64,000 nucleotides of DNA from contig NC_084472.1 in assembly GCF_027409185.1 (NCBI RefSeq), positions 46,487,427 through 46,551,426 of the forward strand, in the 5' to 3' direction. Source of the DNA: Cynocephalus volans. Taxonomy: Eukaryota > Chordata > Mammalia > Dermoptera > Cynocephalidae. Position numbers and translations under genes: made by a program. Positions 33,690-46,235 of this stretch are shown here, one piece after another. The notes below the pieces were generated by a model. That model searched no databases. It saw only the letters and a list, made by a program, of their open reading frames with translations, and had not been told where the DNA came from. Position 1 is the first letter of the stretch; each line of letters begins with the position of its first letter.

Positions 33690-34080
33690 TTAGTGTCTGC
33701 TCAGTTGCCTGCTGGCACCTCGGGTGCATGGTCACCTTGGGTCTGGGGCCTGTCTGGGGAGGTACCTCTCTGGTCATGCACTGGCATTGCGGGGTGTGTG
33801 GTCTCTGCGGATCTTGGACCTCCCTGGCGGGGTGCCTCTCTGGTCGGCGTGCACTTGGCCAGGCTGGGGATGGGGTCTGGTGGCAGCGAGGCCTACCTGC
33901 TGGGTCATGCGCTGGCACCACTGGGCACATGGTTTCCACGGGACATGGGACTTGGGCCTCTCCGGTGGGGTGCCTCTCTGGTCAGTGCACACTCGGCCCG
34001 GCTGGGAATGGAGTCCGGCGTTGGTGAGGCCTGCTTCCTCGGTCATGTGCCAGCATTGTGGGGTGCTTGGTCTCTGTGGA
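33690..34080 (-). repeat. L1-A 5'UTR tandem monomers (period about 130-138)
   Basis: The phrase 'ggggtgcctctctggtc' occurs at 33829 and 33967 (period 138), with a looser third form near 33757. A second phrase, of the kind tggtctctgcggatctt, occurs near 33800, 33930 and 34068. This indicates two to three monomer-like units, as in rodent L1 promoters. Confidence 0.7.
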
Positions 34081-34085
34081 TCTCT

Positions 34086-34195
34086 CTTTTTCTTTTTAAA
34101 AGTTCAGTAATTTCCTAGAATATGTCTTGGTATTGGTTATTGTGGATCAATTACTCTAGTTAAGTGGTGTGCCCTTTTGATTCTTTTCAGATTTT
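34086..34195 (-). mobile_element. Ancient LINE-like repeat, right part
   Basis: Text such as 'cctagaatatgtcttggtatt' appears to continue the ancient repeat that breaks off at 21606. This supports a single old element opened by L1-A. Confidence 0.4.
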
Positions 34196-35316
34196 TTGTT
34201 TGTTTTCCCCAAAGTTTCTGGGAGAAATATGTTACTATTACATAACTATAATTACGGATTTGTCTGTTTTTTTCTTTTAGTTCTGTCAAGTTTTGCTTTC
34301 TACATTTTTGGGGCTATGTTATTACGTATATACAAATTTAGACTTGCTAGATCTTTGCTTTGGACTGAATGTCCTCCCAAAACTCACTGAAACTTGGTCC
34401 ACACTGTGACAGAGTTAGGAGGGCAGGAAATCCTATTACAGTAAATGAAAGATGGTGCCTTGGAGAGATGATTAGACTGTGAGGACTGTACCCTCATGGA
34501 TGGATTAATCCACTGATGATTTAATGGGTGGGAATAGGCATGGTTCTGATGGCTTTAAAAGGAGAGCAAGTGGGAAAGTTAGTCTCTCTCTCTCTTGCTC
34601 TGCCATTCTCACCATGTGATACCCTGTGTCTCTGTGGAGAGTCACAACCCACCAATAAGGCCCTCACCACATGTGTTCCCCGGACTTTGGACATCCCGAC
34701 CTCTGAAACTGTAAGCAATAAATATTGTTTCTTTACAAATTATCTAGTTTCAAGTATTCTATTATAAGCAACAGAAACAGACTAATACAATCTTTCTGAA
34801 GAATCAAACCTTTTATTATAAAATACCTCTTTATCTTTAGTAATTCTTCTTGCCTTTAAATCTATTTTTTTCTGATGTTAATATAACTACTCCAACTTTC
34901 TTTAGGTTTTTCATGGCTAAATCTTTTTTCACATTTTAACTTTTACCATTCTGTGTTTTTTTAAGTGTGCGTTCTATAAGCAGCTTATAATTGGGCTTTG
35001 CTTTTACCAAATCAGACAGTCTTTATCTTTTATTAGAGCATTTGGTCCATTTATATTTGATATGATTGCCAATTCACTTGATTTTTAATGTTATTATTTG
35101 CTCTGTCTTTGTCCCAATTAGTCTTTGTTCCCTTTCTCTTCTTGGTAGTTATACATTTTAAAAATATAATTTTTAGTGGTCAAACTTAGCTGTTACAACA
35201 AACTTCTTTGAGTTATCAAATTCTAAAAGAAATTAGTACTTTTACCTCTTCTTAGACAGTATTAGTGCCTTAGAAAAATATTAATTCCATTTAATCCACT
35301 TCTGATTTATAAGCTA
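34196..35316 (-). mobile_element. Ancient L1 (L1M-type), right part
   Basis: Antisense L1 ORF2 5' region: 'gagaaatatgttactatta', 'ggatttgtctg', later 'gatgttaatataactactcc' and 'agcagcttataattgggc'. It follows in element order from the piece that ends near 16816. A MaLR LTR interrupts it. Confidence 0.6.
34356..34789 (+). mobile_element. MaLR LTR (MLT1/MST-like)
   Basis: Begins TGCTTTGGACTGAATGT and ends in AATAAA, 'aattatctagtttcaagta' and 'cagactaataca'. A perfect 5-base duplication ATCTT at 34351-34355 and 34790-34794 fits ERVL-type integration. Confidence 0.88.
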
Positions 35317-35651
35317 CAGTTGGCCCTCCATATCTGCTGGTTCAACCAACTGCACCTGTGGATTCAACCAACTGTAGACTGAAAATATTCAGGAAAAAAC
35401 ACCTCAAAATAACAATACAACAATAAAAAATAATACAAATAAAAAACAATACAGGATAACAACTAGTTACATAGCACTTACATTGTATTAGATATTATAA
35501 ATAGTCCAGACATTATTCAAAGTACAGGAGGATGTGCATAGCTTGCATGCAAATACTATGCCATTTTATATAAGGGACTTGAGCATCCTTGGATTTTGGT
35601 ATCTGCAGGGGGTACTGGAACCAACCCCCTGTGGATACTGAGGGACAGCTG
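35317..35651. mobile_element. Non-autonomous Tigger-like DNA transposon
   Basis: Terminal inverted repeats are clear: CAGTTGGCCCTCCATATC at the left, and CAGCTGTCCCTCAGTATC read inward from the right. TA dinucleotides flank both ends (35315-35316 and 35652-35653), as expected of Tc1/mariner/pogo integration. 335 bases, no coding capacity. Resembles the MER44-type group. Confidence 0.85.
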
Positions 35652-36542
35652 TATTGTTATTATGTCTCCCTGCCCAGCAGCCTATGAATCTTTCAAAAGC
35701 CACACTCAGTCTCTTACTGCTCTCTGTGTAATCAGCAAATGCACCCAAGCCTGCATTATCTACCTGAGTTCCTGCTCTCCAGATACCTTGGTCCAGTAAT
35801 TTTTCACTCTCATGCTAGCTCTGTTAGCTCTCTGATGCCTTCAATAATTTTTATATTTAGCCCAGCTTTTCTATTTGTCTTTGGTGGCACAATTAGTCTG
35901 ATTTACCTATTTTGTCACTAATGGAAGTGGAAGTCCAGTATTATTAACTATATTGGATGAAGACCCACTGAGCCGGCATGGAGTATTGCTTCTAATAGAG
36001 TAGTCTAAATCTCATAGCTCTTAAGCATCTGTAGTGTCTGAAAAGGGTGACTCGTGTACTCAGCATGTGATGTCACATCAGAGGTCAGGTGTGTGTGTTA
36101 GCCAGGCCTGGGAGCTGCACATATTGCTTAGCTGTCTGAGTAAACATGACTCAAAAGGGCACCTGATGTGGCCTGGGCTGTTCTGAGCAGATTTTGGATC
36201 AGTGCCCAGGGCCCAGTGCCATTTAGGCCTAACAGACTCTATAGGTCAATGAGAAAATTGTCTCTTTGCTTCACCTTCACCAAGATAGATACAATGTGTG
36301 CTTGGTGCTGGTCCAACAGCCTGTAGTCCAAAGGCAGGAGTCTGGGCCAAAGGTCAGAGTCAGTGCATCCTTGCCAGGGACTGAGGAAAGGTGAGAGACA
36401 GGCCATTCCTGGAGCTACTGCATGGTCTTCTTATGAATAAGAATGAAGCTGCCATTGCAGGTGGGAACTCTGCTTGACCCTCACTGCCAAGGACACAGCT
36501 CGGGCCTGGAACTTCTGCATCTCCCACAGTGCCATTTTATTG
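35652..36542. other. Non-coding, nothing recognised
   Basis: No exon or clear repeat is seen in this stretch. Confidence 0.35.
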
Positions 36543-36942
36543 GTGTAATGGACTGAATTGTGTCCCCCCCAAATGCAAATGTTGAAGTCCTAACCCCCAA
36601 TACCTCAGAATGTGACTGTATTTGGAGCAGGGCCTTTAAAGAGGTAATTAAGGTTAAGTGAAGTCATAGAGGTTTGGTCCTAATCCTATAGGACTGTTTC
36701 CTTATAAGAAGAGGAAGAGATATTAGGGATGTCTGTGCACAGAGAAAAGCACATGTGAAGACACCACAAGAAGGCGGCCATCTGCAAGCCAAGGAGAGAG
36801 GCCTTAGGAGAAACAAAACTGCCAACACCTTGATCTTGGATGTGCAGCCTCCAGAACTGAGAAAACAAATTCTTGTTGTTTAAGCCACCCAGTCTGTGGC
36901 ATTTTGTTATGCCAGCCCGAGCATATAAGTTCACTTAGGGTG
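36543..36942 (+). mobile_element. MaLR LTR (MLT1-like)
   Basis: Begins with the hallmark 'tgtaatggactgaattgtg' and 'aaatgttgaagtcctaaccc'. Ends with 'gtttaagccacccagtctgtgg' and 'attttgttatgcc'. A solitary LTR. Confidence 0.88.
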
Positions 36943-39900
36943 GGGTCAAAAACTCTTGGTTGACAGGAAGGTGCTGGTAACTCCTGCCCTCTCTGGAAAC
37001 ACCCCACCCACATGGTTCTGGGGTGTCTGGTTTTGAGAAACTGACTCCCCAGTGTTTCATTTGCTCCTTCTGTTTCTAAGTGTGTCTGAGTCTGTTTCCA
37101 GCCTTATTTTATCCTCCTTTATCAACTATACTACTCCAAGTGAGGAGATTCTAGCAGGTTCCTGTCTCAGAAGGCAGAGAGCCCAGATCTCAGGGGTTTC
37201 GGTCCTGAGGACCGACTTCCTGGCTCAACTGCTGAAGGCCCTAGGAAAGCTGTTGATTGGACTGGCTCCTCTGTCGGGTCCCCACCCCATGGTTAGCAGG
37301 GATGGGCCTTGCCACACTGTGGGCTTGTTTATTGACTTGCACAAACTTGGCTGCTGTTTCTGACTGTAAACCTCCTGCGCTGCTGTGTTCTTGTTTTGTT
37401 TCTACGGGCATTGTGGTTCCTGGGATGTCTGAGGAACAACCCAAACAAAGCTTTGCCTTTTGCCCTCCTGGCTGTGACAGCCCAAACCTAACCCCTGTGA
37501 CCCCCACAATCCACTGGCGGGGGGGCCAGTGAACACTTGGAACTTCATGCCCCTGAGAAAAGGCGGTGGAGCAGGAAAGGAGCCATGTAAGGAGCCTCTT
37601 CTTCACTCACTCCCGGGGCAATGACTCTCGGGTGTCTGCACCTGCTCCCTCAAGGGAAACCTGTGCGTTATGCGTCATGCCTGCATGCACACACATTTCA
37701 ACTTGTTCATTAGGCAATAGCAAATGTATGAAATCCACTTCGTATTTATTGACCACAAATGCCAGAAACTAAAATTTCAGGCACAGATAACTATGCTGGT
37801 AGGGAGCAGTCCTTGCCGTGGCCTGGGCAGGTGGGTTTGTTACTTCTCCTCAGTTGGCATCGCCTCTTTCCACCCTCTTCCATGTCTGCTGAAACTCAGC
37901 TCCTAGTAAACACACATGACAACATTCTTCCCCAAAGCGGCTGCTCTTTGCTAGCCCTAAGCCCTAAAAGACCTCTCCTTAATTCTTCTAGCATTAACCT
38001 TCATTGTAGATGATTCTGGATATCTGATTCACACACAAGAGTAATGATTTTTAAATATGAGTCATGTACAAACCTCTGTTAAACAAAAGAAACCACAAGT
38101 CTTATGATCTCCCAGGGTTGACTTAAATGATTTTGCTTCTCATATTACTTATCATGTTACAAATAAGTGCGGACATAAAATTATTATTTAAACTCTGTAT
38201 ACTTTAATCACTCTTACAGAACTCTAAAACCAAAATCAGTGTACAAATGAAACACCAAAAGTCCCTACAAAACCGCCCCCACTCGTTAGCACACTTACTT
38301 AGATGTGACCTCCTGTGTTATTTTTCTGAGCCCCCACACTGTGAATCTCACGCTTACTGATACCCCTGGGCGGTGCGACGATGCGGTTCTTCCTCTACTG
38401 GAAAAACTGCAACGCTTCACTTGTGCGGAATACCACGACAGCAGTTAAGAATGGAATCACCTGGTCCTTTCTTTTTTTAAATTAGTACTATTTGGCCCTG
38501 AAACCTCTAGACATATTTAGTTGTGAGATGATTTTTCATCTGATGTAGAACATATTTACATTGATTTTTCAGATTTTCATTTAACTGAAAATCAAAATTC
38601 TCATAGAGGGGGGTTATGGATCTCCCAGATGTGTCTGGTGGTTCTCAGGGTGTTTGTAGATCCCAGTTCTAAAATTCCTGGATTTGAGGTTTTTGGCTTT
38701 TAGTCTGAGAAGCTCCTTGACTGCTTTCCTCTGGGCCTGCGTTTGTCCCCAGCCACTCTCCATGCCCTGTGGAGCTGAGGTCCCCGAGAAGGTGCTTGGG
38801 CCCCGCTTGTTTGTGTTCTCCTTCTCCCAGGTGGAGCCTGGCACACGCTACACACATGACTGGACCCAAAACACAGAGGGCTATGTAACTGCTCCCGGGA
38901 TGGCTCCCTGCTCCACAGGGACTTCTCAGCTCAGTCTGCCAGGGTCCCCACATCCCCGGGCTGCGGCTGGTTGAGGGAGGGGCCTCTGCTGCTCCGCTGC
39001 TTTGCTGATCTTGGTTGGGGGACAGGCTGCTCACGGTGCCTCCACCAGAGGAAAAAATAGCAGTTCGGTCTTTGGAAAAAACTAGCGACTCACACGACCG
39101 GAATAGCAAACAAAGATGTACTTAAAAACAGAAATACCTGCTTCTGAATTGTGACAGGAAATGAGATTTCAGAAATGCCACAGTCTTTCCCCTGCCGGAG
39201 CTGCCAGCTGGGGCCTGCCCACAGGAGAAGCCCTAGTCTAGAGCCAGACCTGCTCTGTGGCCTGGTGCCCATGGTGGCTACAGGATGGCCCGGTGTACAG
39301 GGTCAGGGCCAGTGTGGCCTGCATGGTGCTATCCAGTAGCAACTGCCATGCTGGCCTCAGGTGAAACTCCACACTCCTGTGCTTGAACCTCTTGGGCAGT
39401 AACAGCAGCTCAGGAAGAACGGGTCACAGGGGAAAGAGGAACATGTGGTCTCCTGAGACCCACCTGGACCAGGCCTTCTTTCTGCAGACTGTACAGCTAC
39501 TGGCAGATCCTCTCTACCGATGATGTCTCTTTGGGGGCCTCCACGGGCTTTTAAGGGAAGTCAAGGGGCATCATGTTCAGTCTGTGGTAGGGGTCTCCCA
39601 AGTGGAGTAGGCACATCCCAGAGGATGTGCACAACGATCCAAGACACCAAGGAAAGAAAATGATAGTCTGCCTATTTAGGTTCATGTTTCACTCCAAAAC
39701 GAAAGAGAAAGCTCTGCACTGTTATTAATCTCGAATGCCGGTGGACTCGGATGCCCTGGATGCTGTGTCGGGGGAGGGCCCTGAGGGAGGGGGTGGGTAT
39801 CTCAGCACATTGCAACTTCCATGTGCCCACTGGAGGGAATGTAGAGATCTATCATCTACGGAATGGAAGATAACACTAATATGGAAATCACAGTAAGCAG

Positions 39901-40302
39901 CCCCCAAATGGCAGAGCTGACCTCCTCCTACCCCCATGCGAGCTTAGTGTCAGCCATGCTTGAAGCAAAAACAGCAGACCTTTAATCAGATCTGTCAAAG
40001 AGCTGGCCAAAATGGAAATCCTCCAGAAGACTGTTGAAATATGATTTTATATCTAAAATCATTCGCCTTGAATGTTGCCTGAAGTGCATGTTGTGCCATG
40101 AGAGTGATAAGACCTTAAAAAATTATATTGTTAATTTCATCTTTTATCTCATCCTTCTAACTTTCCTTTTTTCTTTTTGGATATTTTAAAATAATAGTAC
40201 ATAGATGTAATTTATAAAATAAAAATCAGAACCTCTGGGTGCATGAACAACTTTTTGTTCCCCGGAACTGTTAGGCTGTGTAAGAACTTGAGGACACTGA
40301 TC
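36943..40302. other. Single-copy-looking non-coding DNA
   Basis: About 3.4 kb without recognised repeats or exons. Opposed frames at 38614-39109 and similar ones have no domain or splice context. Could hold regulatory sequence; nothing here shows it directly. Confidence 0.35.
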
Positions 40303-40486
40303 TAGTGCGGTGGGTCTCGGGCTTCAGGTGCGTCCGAATCACCAGGAGGCTGGTTAAACCTCCTGGTCACTGGCCACTGGGCCCACCCCAGAGTCCCTGA
40401 TCCAGTGAGTCTGGGATGGGACATAAGAATTTGCATTTCTAACAAGTTTCCAGGTGATGCCGACAGTCTGGGGACCACCGGTCTAC
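40303..40486 (+). mobile_element. MER5A-like hAT fragment
   Basis: Follows the MER5A order: 'gaatcaccaggaggctggtta', 'gggcccaccccagagt', 'gaatttgcatttctaacaag', then 'ccaggtgatgccga'. About 185 bases, near the usual full length. Confidence 0.8.
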
Positions 40487-41785
40487 AGAAACAACCACAG
40501 CCTGAATGAAAACAAGGTGAGGTAGGTGAGGCCCACCTCTGCCCAAGTTAACCTTCCTCACAGGTAAAAACAAGGGTCTCACCTGAAGACCAACGACCTC
40601 TCCCCACACCTGCCACACTTCCTGAAATTCACCCTCAGAGCTGGACTCCTTAGCCTTAAACATGGCTCTGCAACTGCCTCCAGAAAGGGGAAAACTAGAA
40701 AGAGTGAGAATGAATGCTAAGCAGGGTGAACAGGAGCAGGGACCGGAGGAGCAGGGGATTTGTAGTCCCACCTACTGGCCTCACTGCCAAAGTCACAGGT
40801 TTGGAATCCTCAGGCTCTGATGCCATAGAGATCTGAGTTAGATTCCCTGGGGAGCCACTCACTAACTTTTGACCTCAACTATTAATATAATGTACAAGCT
40901 ACAGAAAATGATGTTATTTCCAATCTTCTTGCTGCCTGCTAAGAAGGGTTGGTTTTGGTAGCTGAAGGCTTTGTCCACTAAGCTCAGTGAAGGCTGTGGG
41001 TATGTAATTGTGGAGGAAGTGGGAGCAGGAGCTGGGGGCTTCTGTGGGGAGGGGAGGAAGCTGTGGCCAGTAAGCACTGAGGGGACCTAAGACAAGGAAG
41101 CTGTGAGCTTTGCCCTCACTCTGGCACCCTACACTGTCATTACCCTCTGTGGGGCAGGTCCCAGGAGGCTGGGTCCAGCATCCCGGTGGGTAAGGGCAAA
41201 GGCCTGGTGAGAGGCCACCTGTCCAGCAGGGCAGAGTTGTCAAGCAGGTATTAGGACCTTCCCCATCTCCCTCTGCCCTGCGGTTCCCTCCCACACATAC
41301 TCACATCCATTTTTCTTTTCTTTTTGTATATATGCATTTTTATAGGACACTCTTGAAAACCCAAAGCAGTAACACACTAAGGGATGTAACTTTAATGACA
41401 GGGATCTCCAGCATAGGCCAGGCAGTCGGAGAGCCAGTATCCTTTATCCTATCCTGGGCCCAAATCATACCCAATACATAGAAGCCACTCACTTCTAAAG
41501 GAAGGCCTGCTGTGATATCAGTTTTCTACACCTGCCTGTACTGGCTGCCAGTGAAAAATATTAGGATTCTAGGCCCTGGCATGCAGCCTGCAGGGAAGGA
41601 AACAAGCGACGTGTGGCTCCTGCCTAGTGCAGTGCTACTGGCTGGGGCAGGTATGGGGGCCTCGGACCTCCCTCGTCTCTCAACTCCCCTTCTCATGGGG
41701 CCCACACTTTGTCTTTAGGGTTAATCATGGAGCTTCCTTTACCAGCATGACTTAGTGCCTATAAAGGGCCGGTGAGAAACTGTAT
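40487..41785. other. Non-coding, nothing recognised
   Basis: No repeat or exon is recognised. Frames near 40914-41294 have no motif. Confidence 0.35.
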
Positions 41786-41990
41786 GCAGACAACAGGCTT
41801 TGGAGGGTCCAGATCCTCACCCCACCTCTGATCGGCTTGGTAAGCTTGAGCAAGTTCCTCAATGTCACTGGTCCCTGGTCCCTTGTGCTGTAAAATGGGG
41901 TGATGAGATGTCAACCATGGATGGCCATGAAGATGAAGCAAACATGTGCAGAGAGCCAGCCCACTGGGTACTCCCCTGCATCCTTATTAA
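41786..41990 (+). repeat. MIR SINE fragment
   Basis: MIR core order is visible: 'cacctctgatcggcttggtaa', 'gagcaagttcctcaatgtc', 'gtgctgtaaaatggggtgat'. Confidence 0.55.
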
Positions 41991-42529
41991 GTGCTGAATC
42001 AATGTGGCTAAACTCTAGCAAGTCCCTGTGGCTCACTCCATTGAAAGGTAAACTCAGGGAATCTAACCTGGGGATTCCTGGGGCATCAGAAGGTTAGAAA
42101 CATTAGCTCATTCATTCATTCATCCATGCAACAACATGACTGCATGTCAGACACTAAGCTAATAGATATATTAAGAACAAAAGCCTCCCGGGAGGGCTAT
42201 TCATGCAGAAGGGCTTTGGGGCTCTGGTGGACCTCCCTGGAGATGGTGCTGCTGAGTGAGTGGGGCAGGCGGTGGGCACTGCCAGTGGGTGAAAGCACAG
42301 GCAAAATGGCAGAAGAACTGCAGAGGGGCTGCTAGGCCTGCGGGCCCACATGAGACAAAGGGGAGGCGTAGGCTGGAGGGTGGCCAGCCTCCTTGCTGGG
42401 CCACGAAGCCTTGGTCCACCCATCCCCTGCCCCATCCTCAAGTGAGAGGGTGGGAGGATGCTGGTCCCTGCAGGAGCTGTTCTCTGCACACCCACTCCCT
42501 CAAGGCATCCTCATGCCTGCAAGTTTCAT
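41991..42529. other. Non-coding, nothing recognised
   Basis: No feature supported; short CATT repeats occur near 42110. Confidence 0.35.
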
Positions 42530-42700
42530 GATTGGAGCTTTGGAGTGAGGCCTGGATGCAAACCCAGTTCCCCTACTCTGTTTGGGTAAAGTCACTCTAG
42601 TGCGCTAAGCCTTAAAGTTTTGCCATCTGTAAATGGTGATAATTGCATCTTGCTGTATACTCTTGCCCAGGAGAACCATATGAAATAATAAGAGGAAATC
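42530..42700 (+). repeat. MIR SINE fragment
   Basis: Shows 'gaggcctggatgcaaacccag', 'gttttgccatctgtaaatgg' and 'atatgaaataataagagga', in MIR order. Confidence 0.6.
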
Positions 42701-43271
42701 CTTTCACTATGACAGCACCTTATGCCCAGTGTCTACTATGTGGCAGATGACAGTGTCAGTCTATAGCAACAACCTCCTCCTCAAGCAGTTTTTATATTTT
42801 GAAGACAACAAAACAATAAAGCCCTCAAATGTAACAGCAACACGAGACAAGCTGACCTTTCAGCCTCTTTACGGTGAGGCAAGCATACTAACAAGCAAAT
42901 GTGAGGGGAGGAAAGAGGAGCTGGATATTGGTGCAGCTGTGATCCAGGTGTGGGAACATCTGGATAACCCTTGGCTGGCCAGCTGATACCAGCATTAAAG
43001 TTGTGGCTCTTGTGAGGTCTGTGGCTTCGTTGGGTGCCCAAATGCAGCTGCACAGGTGGCCTAGTGGGCAGCTGCCCCCTTCTAGACAGGCTCAGGGGGC
43101 TGCACTAAGACAGCGGTGGCCAAATGGCAGATGGCTGTGGCCTGTCTGCCTCTCCCACCTCCCTGCCAGGGGCACTCGGTGGTCTCTTGTTTGCTCAGTT
43201 TTCCCACCCAATCCTTTCTTTGGAACCTTTAGCCATAAAGCATAGCCACTGATCGAGGCCACCTTAGAGCA
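42701..43271. other. Non-coding, nothing recognised
   Basis: No feature supported. Confidence 0.35.
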
Positions 43272-43580
43272 ACGGTCAGCACGCTATGGCCTGTGAGCCA
43301 AGTCTGGCTACTGCCTCTTTGTATATGGCCTATCAGCTAAGAATGATTTTCATATTTTTAAGTGGTTGAAAAAATGCAAAGAAGAATACTATTTTGTGGC
43401 CTGTGAAAATCACATGAAATTTAAATGTCAGTGTCCATCAATAATGATTTGTTCATTTGTTATATACTCTATGGCTCCTTTCATGCTACAAAGGCAGAGT
43501 TCAATAGTCACGATGGACACTGTATGGATAGCAAAACCTTCATTATTTATTACCTGGCTCTTTGCAGAATAAGCTTGCCA
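43272..43580 (+). mobile_element. hAT-type DNA transposon fossil
   Basis: The left end 'acggtcagcacgctatggcc' and right end 'aagcttgccaatcccc' are inverted relatives of each other. The interior 'ttttaagtggttgaaaaaatg' and 'gaaatttaaatgtcagtgtcc' fit a common non-autonomous hAT family. The two overlapping frames here are chance. Confidence 0.75.
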
Positions 43581-46119
43581 ATCCCCGAATCAGAGATACC
43601 TTCCTTCCAGGAGCACCTGCACTTTAATTCACACTCATGGCTTACCCCAAAGAGACGAGGCTCTCATGGTGGAATTTCAGGAACATATCTTTGACAGGTG
43701 GCTTCCTCTGGCAGACCTTTCCAGGGGACAGAATGGAGGGAATTAGAGCTATGTAACAGAGAGGCAAGCAGGAGATAAAACAGAAGCCTTGAGCTAAGCA
43801 ATAGGAATCCTGGTTTCTAATTTTAGCTTCAACTAATAATTATGTGATTTTCAGCAAAACGGCTTTTCCTGTCCTGGTGCTTTCCTCATCCATCCAAGAT
43901 CTGACCTCCTGACCTTAAAAAGAAAGACAACATCTATGAAATGCTTTGAGACCTGAAGTGTCACTCAAACACAAAGATTAGCCAATTCTAGAGCATTCTG
44001 ATAACGTATATTTCTTCCTTTCAAGGCAAGGGAAACAAAAGTGTCTATAGTAGTGAACCTATTCTCAAAATCCTTGATTTGACAACGTGACTATTGTAGA
44101 CCCTTGGCATTTGTGCTTTTGACACTTCTGTCATTCCCAAGCCACCCAGAAGGTCCCTGACCTGTACATTTGTCATTTGGTCAAGGCCCAAGTTTGAGTT
44201 ACTCAGCTGCTACTGAGTGAAACTAGTGGATGGCACAGTATCCACGTCCCAAGACAGCTAGCTGTTCTCCTCTTGTTATAACAGACATAGTTGTAACATA
44301 ACATAGTAACTAATAAAGTGATTTAAAACTTCCTTTGTAGATAAACACTCTGTATTCATAACACTGGCCATCTCAAAAGTCTCAGGAGGGACTATCCATG
44401 AGTGACGGTGGTCTACATTAAAGTATTTATTTGCAACCAGGGACTTTGGCCCATGGTGGCCATTTCTAGAAGCTGTCTAACCTGTCTTTAAATACAACCC
44501 CTGAAGTGGTTTCCTTTTATGGCAAGTCTCAGTTTCCGGTTCCTAGAAATTGCTGATTCCAACAACACTCTGTGCCTGCAAGTCACCTGAGGGGACCTGC
44601 AGCCAGGAATGGATGAAAACCAAATTTTATTTGGACACCAGAGCAAGACGCAGTCCGAATTGCAACCACACCCTGAAACAGTCCCAAAGCGTGCAACAGA
44701 AAAAGAATTGGCACTTGGTATTTATTTCCGTTCCACTAATGGAACACGCGTACTCTTAAAAATACAAACTCACAGCCAAGCCCATGCCAAAGACAGTTGC
44801 AACCAATTGCTTCACCTCGATTTTTTTGTGTATAATAACTAGCCTGTGTTGGCAGTGCAAATTGGCCAGTTGTGTGCTATTTTAAACCCTTCCTGCTATT
44901 TTTTCCCATTTTGTGCCAAGGGCATACAAAACGGCCCAGAAGGACGGAATTCAATCAGCATCAGAAGAATGCATTGAAGTCCTGTTCCCTAAACCCCAGG
45001 GGATATTTGAGTGGGAGGGAAGGACCCAGCTGGTGGAGGGCAGGGTCCTTTATATGTGTGTTTCCCTGGGCCTAATGTGGGGCCCAGCTGACAAATGTTA
45101 GTGGGATGGATCAATGAAGGAGGTGGCAGGATAGCAAGGAGAGGCCTGGGCAGGGCCTGGGGATGAGGAGGGGGTGGGAGCACTTCCTGAGGATCCGTCC
45201 ACCCCCAGAGCCCCATCTGCCTGCTTGGCCAGGTCCAGTTGGCCCTGGCAGAAAAGGCTGCAGGGGTAACCAGTCATCACCCTGTCCTTGTTGGAACTCC
45301 CATCCCTGGCCGTGAACCTTATCCAGCCAAGCTGCTCTCTTCACTGGACCCTCCAGTCAAATATCAAGACTGCTGGGCAGAAGGTCACCTTTTTTCTCTG
45401 TTCTCTCCCTGGTCAGTCTCAGAATTAATATTTTTCCTCTGCTAGTCCCTTCCTCTCTTCTGAAAGGACACGCAGGTTCTACTCTAAACCTGTGCAGGGT
45501 CTGAGCTGGGCTGGCCTGGATGCTCTGCAAGCTGCCACCTCCATGTAGCCAGCCCACCCCCTGGGTTCAGTGTGGAAGCTGGTCTCTACATTGCCACCTG
45601 CCTCCCACTTCCAAATACACCATGCCTCAGCTCCTGCCAGCTAATCAGAATGGGGTGTCCTCGATAGGTCCCTTGTAAGGCCTCTAGTGTGACAAAACAC
45701 AGGGGTCTCATGGAGGCATTGGCGTGGGATGAAGTCCACCCTAAAACAGGCTCCATCCTGTTTTGTACCAGCTCAGGGGACCAGGTTGGCCCCGAAAACA
45801 ATAGGTCATGGTGTGGGAACCCTAGCACGGTGCTTGCATGTAATACAGAACACAAGAGTGTCCAGGGGAGTCTGATCACTATGAATAACACGGAATAGAC
45901 AGGTTATTTTTTATGAATGAAATATTTCACATCCAGGGGACTTTGTTTTACCATAGTTTCTATAGACTGTGAACTCAGGGAGCTTTAAACACTGAAAACA
46001 TTCTGAGAAAATGTGGGTCCCATGTTGGCGCTGTGAGAGGACGTTCAAACCAAATAGGCACAGGGTTGGGGGGTGGGCTCCGTTTCCCCGATCACTGTTC
46101 TGGCACCAGAGCCTCCTAG
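43581..46119. other. Single-copy-looking non-coding DNA
   Basis: About 2.5 kb with no recognised repeat, apart from a weak MIR-like trace near 43810-43900, and no exon. The opposed frames at 44989-45344 sit in a GC-rich patch and lack motifs. Confidence 0.35.
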
Positions 46120-46235
46120 TTTCCAGGTCTGACAACTTTGCTGAGCCTCCCCCCTCAATCTCCACCTGTATGATGGGAAACTGCCCTACCTCACAGCACT
46201 GGCAGAGTCAGATATAATAATACATGGAATTCTTT
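46120..46235 (+). repeat. MIR 3' fragment (probable)
   Basis: Has 'ctccacctgtatgatgggaaa', 'cctacctcacagcactgg' and 'gtcagatataataatacatgg'. Confidence 0.45.

Larger units (their letters stand above)
31967..34085 (-). mobile_element. L1-A, 5' part (ORF2 start, ORF1, 5'UTR)
   Basis: Continuation of L1-A beyond L1-B. It holds the ORF2 N-terminus (32468 leftward, [17 protein letters not shown]), ORF1 C-terminal part (32855-33148, with ITYKGAPIRLTSDF), ORF1 N-terminal part (33375-33572, with DPIEQEALEM), and a 5'UTR from about 33600 to 34085. More diverged and more broken than L1-B, consistent with being the older host element. Confidence 0.9.
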
